NCBI RefSeq assembly: GCF_000959725.1
Contig: NZ_CP009322.1
Coordinates: forward strand, 744,001-808,000
DNA from: Burkholderia gladioli
GTDB lineage: Bacteria; Pseudomonadota; Gammaproteobacteria; Burkholderiales; Burkholderiaceae
Direction: 5' to 3'
DNA: 64,000 nt
Under the pieces are notes generated by a model, which did no database searches, was not told the origin of the DNA, and was given only the letters and a program-made list of their open reading frames with translations. Each line of letters begins with the position of its first letter. The stretch's first letter is position 1. Below are positions 58,016 to 64,000 of this stretch, one piece after another. A program made the position numbers and the translations under genes.

Positions 58016-59662
58016 ATGAATCAAGACATGGCTGATCAGGACTGCTGGCAATCACAGGCCGGCGCGGCCGGTATCGAGTTGGCCGACTATGTCGAGCGCT
58101 TGCTGCTCGCCGAGCCGCGCGCGCTTGGCCGCGTGGCGGCCCGGCTGGCGCTGGCGGCGCTCGATCCGCAAGCGCTGCGCGACGCGAAGCCCAGTTTCGA
58201 CCTGCTGGCGCTGCACGACGCGCTGGCGCTGCGGGTCCTGCCGGTCGAGATCGGCGGGGCGGCCAGCCTGGTGCTCGCCGATCCGCTGGCGCGCGCGACG
58301 CGCGAGGCCTTGCAGGCGCGATTCCCGGCGGGCCCGATCGACCTGGCGATGAGCCTGCCGGGCGAGGTGGACCGCCTGCTGGGCGAGTTCGAGTCGAGCG
58401 AGCGGGTGATGGACGACGCGGCCGTCGACACGCAGGGCGATTCGCTGGCGCAGGCGGTGGAATCGATCACGCTGGCGAGCATCGCGAACGACCAGAGCCC
58501 CATCATCCGTCTCGTCAACATGACGCTCTACGACGCGCTGCAGGGCCGCGCCAGCGATATCCACCTGGAGGCTTCGCAGGACGGCCTGCATATCCGCTAT
58601 CGCATCGACGGGGTCCTGCAGTCGATCCGCCGGGTGCCCGGCGTCGAGGTCGCGGTACAGGCGATGTCGCGGCTGAAGGTGCTGGCCACCCTCGACATCG
58701 CCGAAAAACGCGTGCCGCAGGATGGGCGCTTCAAGGCGGTCCTGCAAGGACGCGAAATCGATTTCCGGGTGTCGATCATGCCGGGCACGCATGGCGAGAA
58801 CGCCGTGCTGCGGATTCTCGACCGGTCGCAGCGGGGCGGCGAGATCCGCCTCGACGGGCTCGGCTTCGATGCCGGCACGGCGCAGCGCATCCGCGCGCTC
58901 GCGCAACGGCCTTACGGCTTGCTGCTGGTGACGGGTCCGACCGGCAGCGGCAAGTCGACCACGCTCTACGCGGTGCTCTCGGAGGTCGGGACCGGCGAGG
59001 AGAAGATCATCACCATCGAGGATCCGGTCGAATACGAGCTGGATGGCGTGCTGCAGATTCCCGTCAACGAGCGCAAGGGGCTGGGTTTCGCGCGCGGCCT
59101 GCGCTCGATCCTGCGCCACGATCCCGACACGGTGATGGTGGGCGAGATCCGCGACGCGGAAACCGCCGCGATCGCGGTCCAGTCGGCGCTGACCGGCCAT
59201 CGCGTGTTCTCCACCGTGCATGCGAACGACGGCTTCAGCGTGATCGATCGCTTCATCTACATGGGCGTGGAGCCGTCCACCTTCCTCGAGGCGCTCAATG
59301 GCGTGGTGTCGCAACGCCTGGTGCGGCGCATCTGTTCCGCCTGCGGCCACGGCGCCAATACGGCGGCCAGGCGCGGCGCCTTCGCCCGCTTGTCGGTGGA
59401 GGCGCTCGCGCATGCGGTCGAGGCCGGCCCCGGCTGCGAGAGCTGTCGCGGCACCGGCTATCACGGGCGGATCGGGCTGGCCGAGGTCCTGCCGCTGGAC
59501 GAGCCGATCAAGGCGGCCTTGCTGGCGCGCTCGATCGACAAGCGGGTACGCGCGCTGGCGGCCAATCCGCATTACCTGTCGATGCGCGAGGCGGGGCTGG
59601 CGGCGATCCGCCAGGGGCTGACGACGTTCCAGGAGGTGCAGCGTGCGATCGCCCTGGCATGA
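58016..59662 (+). CDS. gspE: Secretion/pilus assembly ATPase, GspE/PilB type
   Basis: A 548-residue cytosolic hexameric ATPase. The N-terminal domain runs to about residue 150. The N2 PAS-like part has ASDIHLEASQDGLHIRYRIDGVLQ near 180. Walker A is GPTGSGKSTTLYAVL near residue 307; Walker B and Asp box are ITIEDPVEYELDGVLQIPVN and LRHDPDTVMVGEIRDAETAAIAVQSALTGHRVFSTVHAND. A tetracysteine zinc site is split as CSACG near 440 and CESCRGTGY near 472, as in active GspE/PilB. All key residues are present. The next gene begins at, or slightly inside, its 3' end. Confidence 0.95.
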   Translation: MNQDMADQDCWQSQAGAAGIELADYVERLLLAEPRALGRVAARLALAALDPQALRDAKPSFDLLALHDALALRVLPVEIGGAASLVLADPLARATREALQARFPAGPIDLAMSLPGEVDRLLGEFESSERVMDDAAVDTQGDSLAQAVESITLASIANDQSPIIRLVNMTLYDALQGRASDIHLEASQDGLHIRYRIDGVLQSIRRVPGVEVAVQAMSRLKVLATLDIAEKRVPQDGRFKAVLQGREIDFRVSIMPGTHGENAVLRILDRSQRGGEIRLDGLGFDAGTAQRIRALAQRPYGLLLVTGPTGSGKSTTLYAVLSEVGTGEEKIITIEDPVEYELDGVLQIPVNERKGLGFARGLRSILRHDPDTVMVGEIRDAETAAIAVQSALTGHRVFSTVHANDGFSVIDRFIYMGVEPSTFLEALNGVVSQRLVRRICSACGHGANTAARRGAFARLSVEALAHAVEAGPGCESCRGTGYHGRIGLAEVLPLDEPIKAALLARSIDKRVRALAANPHYLSMREAGLAAIRQGLTTFQEVQRAIALA

Positions 59663-59672
59663 GGTGCATGTG

Positions 59673-60395
59673 ATGGTCGACGGGGCGGCGCTGCGCCTGT
59701 TGTCCGGCGCGGCGCCCATCACGATCGATCACGAGGGCGACCCGGCCGCGGCGCTGGCCGCTTGTCTCGATCGCTTGCCGAAACGACGGCTGGCCGTGCT
59801 GAACCGCCTGCATCTGGTGCTCGCGCATCCATGGGCGCATGCCGTGGTGCTGCCCTGGCAGGACGGCGTGCTGGCCGAATCGGCATGGCAGGCCTATGCC
59901 CGGGCGCTGCTGGCCGAGCGCGCGATACACGATGCCCGGCGAGTGCGGATCGAGGCGAGCCCGCATGGCCGGTCGCGGCTTGCCGTGGCCGCGCCCGAGG
60001 CCCTGATCGAGGCGGCGGCCGGCGCGTGCCGTGCCGCCGGCTGGACGCTGGCCGGCTGCCGGGACCTGCTTTCGGCGGCGCTGCATCGGCATGCCGGTGC
60101 GCTCGCTTCGGTCGACGATGCCCGTCTCGCGCTGTTGCAGGCTGGTGCGCTCACCTGCGTGTTTCGTCGCGATGGGCAGTGGCGCGACGTGATCACGCTG
60201 GCATGGCGAGGCGGGAGGCTGCGCGACGTGCTCGATGCCGCCGCCTTGATGGCGCGGCAGCCGGCGTCGCTCCGTACCTTTCTTTGCGCGGTCGAGCCGG
60301 TTGCCGCGAGCCTCCTGGATGACGATGAGCGAGACGGCGATGGAACGATCCGGCTCGCTGCGCCGCTGGCCTGTCTCGACGGAGCATCGGCATGA
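59673..60395 (+). CDS. PilM/MshI-like or GspL-like cytoplasmic component, divergent
   Basis: A 240-residue protein placed where PilM, MshI or the GspL cytosolic part is expected (between the ATPase and a PilN-like gene). Segments such as HAVVLPWQDGVLAESAWQAYARALLAE, GRSRLAVAAPEALIEAAAGACRAAGWTL and ASVDDARLALLQAGALTCVFRRDG fit an actin-like fold of this group, but no diagnostic motif is strong. No membrane segment is visible. The start at ATG 59673 is chosen for the GAGGTG before it; GTG 59643 would overlap gspE by 20 nt. It overlaps the next gene by ATGA. The role is inferred mainly from position. Confidence 0.7.
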   Translation: MVDGAALRLLSGAAPITIDHEGDPAAALAACLDRLPKRRLAVLNRLHLVLAHPWAHAVVLPWQDGVLAESAWQAYARALLAERAIHDARRVRIEASPHGRSRLAVAAPEALIEAAAGACRAAGWTLAGCRDLLSAALHRHAGALASVDDARLALLQAGALTCVFRRDGQWRDVITLAWRGGRLRDVLDAAALMARQPASLRTFLCAVEPVAASLLDDDERDGDGTIRLAAPLACLDGASA

Positions 60396-60922
60396 GCGGG
60401 TCGAGCGAGATGGCCTTCGTCGCGACGCGCGGCCTAGCCAGGCGCCGCACCGCATTGGCGCTCGTCGTCGTGGTGGCGGCAGCGGGGTTGCTGCTGGGCG
60501 AGCAGGCGCGGCTCGACACGCTGCGCGACGACGTCGAGCGGATCGAGGCGCGTGTCGACCAGCGCCGGCAGGCCGCCGAGCGCGCGGCCCGCAAGCGGCA
60601 ACGCGTTTCCGCCGAAGCGCATCGCATCGAACGGTTGCTCGACGAGCAGTCGATCAGCGACGGGAACACCGGGCTGCCGGTGCTCGACTGGATCGAGCGG
60701 GCCTGGACGCCGCGCATCGCGCTGCGCTCGCTATCGATCGACAAGGCCGGCAAGGAGGCCCGGATCGAAGGCGGCGCGGCCGACCTCGAACATATCTACC
60801 GCTTCTCGAATCGCCTGCGGGACGCGCACCCGGAACGCCGGATCGGCCTGTTGCGGCATCAGGTGCGGGACATCGCGGGCAGTCGAACCTACACATTCAG
60901 CCTGAACGTCACCCACCCATGA
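60392..60922 (+). CDS. PilN/GspL-like inner-membrane assembly protein
   Basis: A 176-residue bitopic protein. One N-terminal membrane segment (RTALALVVVVAAAGLLLGEQ) is followed by a long charged helix (LRDDVERIEARVDQRRQAAERAARKRQRV) likely to form a coiled coil, then a small alpha/beta periplasmic domain (ALRSLSIDKAGKEARIEGGAADLEHIYRFSNRL). This is the plan of PilN and of the GspL C-terminal half. ATGA overlaps on both sides indicate tight translational coupling. It probably links the cytosolic platform to the periplasmic PilO/GspM-like partner. Confidence 0.78.
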   Translation: MSGSSEMAFVATRGLARRRTALALVVVVAAAGLLLGEQARLDTLRDDVERIEARVDQRRQAAERAARKRQRVSAEAHRIERLLDEQSISDGNTGLPVLDWIERAWTPRIALRSLSIDKAGKEARIEGGAADLEHIYRFSNRLRDAHPERRIGLLRHQVRDIAGSRTYTFSLNVTHP

Positions 60923-61467
60923 AATGTTCCGCATCGATCGACTGGAAGGCGCCGCTGGCGCGCCTGAGATGGCGCGCCTACCGCCTGGCACGTCAGCTCG
61001 GATGGATCGAGGCGCTGGCCTGCCTGGTCGTGCTCGCCTTGCCGGTTCATCACGTCGCGCTGTCCGTCCCGGAGCGCGAGCGGCTCGCGCAACGCGGCGC
61101 CGAGCTCAAGCAGGCGCTGGCCGCCGATGCGCCGGCGCCGCGATCCGTAGGCAGGATCAGCCTCGAGGACCTGCGCAAGACGAATACCGACGAGCAGGCC
61201 TATTTCGTGTTCGACACCCTGGCCAGGCACGGCCTGCACCGCAAGTCCGCCACCTACCGGCGCGATAGCGAGGTGAAGGGGGCCCTGGAGCGTCTGAGCA
61301 TCGGCATCGCCCTGACGGGCAGCTATGAGGGCCTGCGCGGGGCCTTGCGCGTGATCGCCGAGCAGCCGCTGCTACGCATCGAGCAATTGACGATCGAGCG
61401 CAAGGATATCGACGACACCCGCCTCGAGATCGGCCTGGGCGTCAGCCTGCTGGGGCCCGACACATGA
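60919..61467 (+). CDS. PilO/GspM-like inner-membrane assembly protein
   Basis: A 182-residue bitopic protein: cytosolic start, one membrane segment (WIEALACLVVLALPVHHVAL), a short coiled region (ERERLAQRGAELKQALAAD), and a ferredoxin-like periplasmic domain (DEQAYFVFDTLARHGLH..., LSIGIALTGSYEGLRGALRVIAEQPLLRIEQLTIERKD). The final motif, a strand-helix-strand followed by LRIEQLxxER, is typical of PilO. It is coupled by ATGA to both neighbours and likely forms a heterodimer with the preceding gene product. Confidence 0.8.
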   Translation: MKCSASIDWKAPLARLRWRAYRLARQLGWIEALACLVVLALPVHHVALSVPERERLAQRGAELKQALAADAPAPRSVGRISLEDLRKTNTDEQAYFVFDTLARHGLHRKSATYRRDSEVKGALERLSIGIALTGSYEGLRGALRVIAEQPLLRIEQLTIERKDIDDTRLEIGLGVSLLGPDT

Positions 61468-61946
61468 GATACGGGGTCCTGTCATGGCGGCTGGCGGCGC
61501 TCGGGCTGGCCTTGTCGGCGAGCTGCATGTCGGCGGCGGAATCCGGCGAGGAAGCCGTCGATCTGTTTCCCGAGCAGCACTGGGCGAGGCTCGGCCGGGC
61601 AGCGGAAACCATGTCGCCGACGGCCGATGCGCGCGCGGCGGCGAGCGCCGATGTCGCCTCGGCAGCGGCCGGGGATTCGCCGCCGGACTCGATGGATGCC
61701 CCGTTCGAACTTGCCGGCGAATGGCGCGAGAACGGCCGGCGCATCCTCGTGCTGGACGGCATGGGGCAGAGCTTCGTGCTGTGCGCGACACGCTGCGAGG
61801 TGCCCGGCGCGATCCTGCCGGGCGAGACGATCACCGGCGCTTACCGGTTCGGGGCGGTGCATCGAGGCAAGGTGGTGATCCACGCCGATGACGACACCGT
61901 GTTCGAGCTGACGGCGCCCGGCATGGAGGTATCTGGCTCCGAGTGA
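61464..61946 (+). CDS. Exported PilP/GspC-like protein of the secretion operon
   Basis: A 160-residue protein with a signal sequence (LSWRLAALGLALSASCMSAA; a Cys near residue 21 may instead be lipidated). An acidic, Ala-rich linker is followed by a small beta-rich domain: LAGEWRENGRRILVLDGMGQSFVLC and PGETITGAYRFGAVHRGKVVIHADDDTVFELTAPG, the pattern of the PilP/GspC HR domain that contacts the secretin. ATGA overlap with the PilO-like gene. The secretin gene starts 18 nt downstream. The family assignment is by fold pattern and position. Confidence 0.75.
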   Translation: MRYGVLSWRLAALGLALSASCMSAAESGEEAVDLFPEQHWARLGRAAETMSPTADARAAASADVASAAAGDSPPDSMDAPFELAGEWRENGRRILVLDGMGQSFVLCATRCEVPGAILPGETITGAYRFGAVHRGKVVIHADDDTVFELTAPGMEVSGSE

Positions 61947-61964
61947 GGAGCCGCGGAATTCATC

Positions 61965-64000
61965 ATGAAACCCATCACGCTTATTTTTCCATTGATCGCC
62001 GCGATGGCCGGCGGTGGTTGCGCTGGCACCTATCACCGTGCCGATGATGCCGCGAGCACGAGCCCCGCGCAGGGGATCGAGGCGCTGCAGCGCCGGCAAG
62101 CCGAATCGCCTCGCGACATCGAGGCCGCGCAAGCGGCGGCGACCGGTTTGCAGGACTATGTCCGGGGCGAAACGAGTCAGGCCGAGACGCGAGCCGCGCT
62201 CGGCGATTACCCGGCCGCGGCCGAGCACCTGTCGAACGCGCTGGCGCATGATCCGGGCAACCTGCAGGCGGAACAGTTGCGCGGGCAACTGGTGCGCCGC
62301 CAGCAGGCAGACGCCGATCTCGCGCGTGCCCGGCAACTGAGCCGGAGCCGGCCGCGGCAAGCGCTGGACCTGGTGCGCGGCGTGCTCGGCGAGCAGCCCG
62401 CGCATCGCGAGGCCCGGCGCCTGCGCGATGCGCTGCTGCGCGACACGAAGGCGAGCCGCGCCGCGCGCCCGCAACTGGCCGACGCCTTGCGCAAGCCGGT
62501 GTCGCTCAATTTCCGCTCGCAGCCGATCGGCCGGATCTTCGAGGCGATCTCGCGCGTATCGGGCGTGAACTTCGTGTTCGACAGCGAGGTGCAGGCCGAC
62601 ATGCCGGCCTCGCTGTTCGCGAGACGGACCACGGCCGAGAACGCCATCGAGCTGCTGCTCAGGACCAGCCAGCTCGAAAAGCGCGTGCTCGACCGCCATA
62701 CCTTGCTGGTCTATCCGGCGCGCCCGGAAAAGGCGCGCGACTACCGGGAGTTCGCGATTCGCACCTTCTTCCTCTCGCATGCCGAGGCGAAATCGGTGAT
62801 GGCCGCCTTGCGCCAGATGGTCAAGCCCAAGGACATCTACGTGGACGAACGCGTCAATGCCATCGTGCTGCGCGATACGCCCGAGACGATCCAGGTGGCG
62901 GAGCGCGTGGTGATCGGGCTCGACATCCCGCAATCCGAGGTGACGCTGGACGTGCAGGTGCTCGAGGTCAATGTGAACGACAGCGTCGACCTGGGCCTGC
63001 AATACCCGGGGAAGATCCAGTTCAGCGCGCTCGGCGCCGGCGAGGAGGCGGGCCTGACGCTCGGCGACCTGCTGCGCCTGAATCGCGACCGGATCGGCGT
63101 CGCGAGCGAATCGGGCGCACTCTCGATGGCGATCGACATGCTGCAGAAGCAGGGCAAGACGCGCACGCTGGCCAATCCCAAGATCCGCGTGCGCAACCTG
63201 GAGAAGGCCAATATCCGGATCGGCGAGCGCGTGCCGATCGTGACCACCACCAACGGCAACGGCGTGGTGACGGAATCGGTCAGCTACCAGGACGTGGGCC
63301 TGATGCTGAAGGTCGAGCCGCGCGTCAGCCTGGACGACGAGGTCAGCGTCAAGGTGAGCCTGGAGGTCAGCAACATCCTGTCCGAGCAGCGGACCCGCAG
63401 CGGCCTGGTCGCCTATTCGCTCGGCACGCGCAATGCCGACACGCTGATGACGGCGCGCAACGGCCAGACGCAGGTGCTGGCGGGCCTGATCAAGCGCAGC
63501 GAGATCGAGAGCCGCGCCGGCTTGCCGTGGCTGTCGTCCTTGCCGGTGCTCGGCAGGCTGTTCGGTTCGGACCGGACCCGCAACGAGGAAACCGAGATCG
63601 TGCTGCTGATCACGCCGCATATCGAACGCCGGCTCGACCTGCCCGAGGCGGCGGTGACGACGTTTCTCTCTGGTACCGAGACGCGCGTGACCACCGAGGC
63701 GCTGAGCCTGGCGCCGGCCGGCGCCGGGCGGGAGCCTTCCCCGCCGAAGCTGCACGAGCCGATCCTTGCCGCTGATGTGGTGGATGCCGAAGCGCGCGAG
63801 GTGGATGAGGGCAGCGAGCCGGGCCTTGTCGACCAGGTGCAGGCAAGCGAGGCGGGCGATGAGGGAAAACGCGAGGCGAAGGACCGGAAGCCGGCCGCGG
63901 GCAGCGATCCGTCGCCGACGACAGGGCCGGGGCCTGCCGCCGGCGAAGCCGTCGAGCATCGCGGCGTGGGCGGCATGATGCGCACGCGCAATACGAACGA
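61965..64000 (+). CDS. gspD: Outer-membrane secretin (GspD/MshL-like), C-terminus beyond the window
   Basis: At least 678 residues, open to the window edge. The N-terminus MKPITLIFPLIAAMAGGGC looks like a lipoprotein signal. A TPR-like helical part covers about 50-160 (LGDYPAAAEHLSNALAHDPGN). The secretin N-domain has KPVSLNFRSQPIGRIFEAISRVSGVNFVFD near 185, then KDIYVDERVNAIVLRDTPETIQVAERVV. The beta-barrel secretin domain has EVTLDVQVLEVN, KTRTLANPKIRVRNLEKANIRIGERVPIV and GLPWLSSLPVLGRLFGSDRTRNEETEIVLLITPHI. A low-complexity acidic/Pro tail follows from about residue 590. It forms the export gate of the system. The tail is unusual and may run on past the window. Confidence 0.93.
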   Translation, partial: MKPITLIFPLIAAMAGGGCAGTYHRADDAASTSPAQGIEALQRRQAESPRDIEAAQAAATGLQDYVRGETSQAETRAALGDYPAAAEHLSNALAHDPGNLQAEQLRGQLVRRQQADADLARARQLSRSRPRQALDLVRGVLGEQPAHREARRLRDALLRDTKASRAARPQLADALRKPVSLNFRSQPIGRIFEAISRVSGVNFVFDSEVQADMPASLFARRTTAENAIELLLRTSQLEKRVLDRHTLLVYPARPEKARDYREFAIRTFFLSHAEAKSVMAALRQMVKPKDIYVDERVNAIVLRDTPETIQVAERVVIGLDIPQSEVTLDVQVLEVNVNDSVDLGLQYPGKIQFSALGAGEEAGLTLGDLLRLNRDRIGVASESGALSMAIDMLQKQGKTRTLANPKIRVRNLEKANIRIGERVPIVTTTNGNGVVTESVSYQDVGLMLKVEPRVSLDDEVSVKVSLEVSNILSEQRTRSGLVAYSLGTRNADTLMTARNGQTQVLAGLIKRSEIESRAGLPWLSSLPVLGRLFGSDRTRNEETEIVLLITPHIERRLDLPEAAVTTFLSGTETRVTTEALSLAPAGAGREPSPPKLHEPILAADVVDAEAREVDEGSEPGLVDQVQASEAGDEGKREAKDRKPAAGSDPSPTTGPGPAAGEAVEHRGVGGMMRTRNTN

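Overview
The window comes from a GC-rich (roughly 68-70% by eye) betaproteobacterium, almost certainly Burkholderia and most likely the B. gladioli / B. plantarii / B. glumae group. This rests on codon bias, DUF4148 proteins, a CzcRS-CzcCBA locus, a DUF1120 fimbrial operon and a large lipopeptide NRPS; the species is inferred, not proven.

Layout. 1-7.2 kb holds housekeeping and redox genes: a partial cupin, a LysR regulator divergent from a malic enzyme with a phosphotransacetylase domain (maeB), a carotenoid-oxygenase-family enzyme behind a long palindrome, and an ArsR regulator next to an Old Yellow Enzyme (nemA). 7.3-17.1 kb is a heavy-metal efflux island: czcCBA on the minus strand, a divergent OmpR-type response regulator and histidine kinase, then four small exported proteins (two DUF4148, one lipoprotein, one unknown). 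A 28-bp box recurs in front of czcC/czcR and of three of these small genes, which suggests one regulon.

17.8-41.2 kb is a single 7801-residue, seven-module NRPS: lipo-initiating Cs-A-T, three dual-E/C modules, C-A-T, E/C-A-T, C-A-T-TE. Specificity codes read Thr, Pro, Gln, small residue, unassigned, aromatic, Pro. The predicted product is a lipoheptapeptide, perhaps starting acyl-Dhb-Pro. No MbtH, transporter or tailoring gene lies beside it.

41.2-44.4 kb is a small locus: a shortened paralogue of a membrane protein plus a cupin, a convergent LuxR regulator with two degenerate HD-GYP regions, and the full-length membrane protein. Near-identical palindromes precede both membrane-protein genes.

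44.5-52.2 kb is a chaperone/usher fimbrial operon (two DUF1120 subunits, chaperone, usher, one accessory protein) bracketed by two orphan LuxR-type response regulators; a SnoaL-like protein follows. 52.4-64 kb has a ChiA-like chitinase (three PKD-like and two CBM5/12-like domains) divergent from a type II secretion / type IV pilus-like operon: pseudopilin, lytic transglycosylase, GspF, GspE, four small inner-membrane or periplasmic parts and a secretin cut by the window edge. The arrangement suggests, without proving, that the chitinase is a substrate of this system.

No tRNA, rRNA, CRISPR array or insertion sequence was recognised. The huge antisense ORFs opposite the NRPS, czcA, maeB and chitinase are GC-bias shadows.
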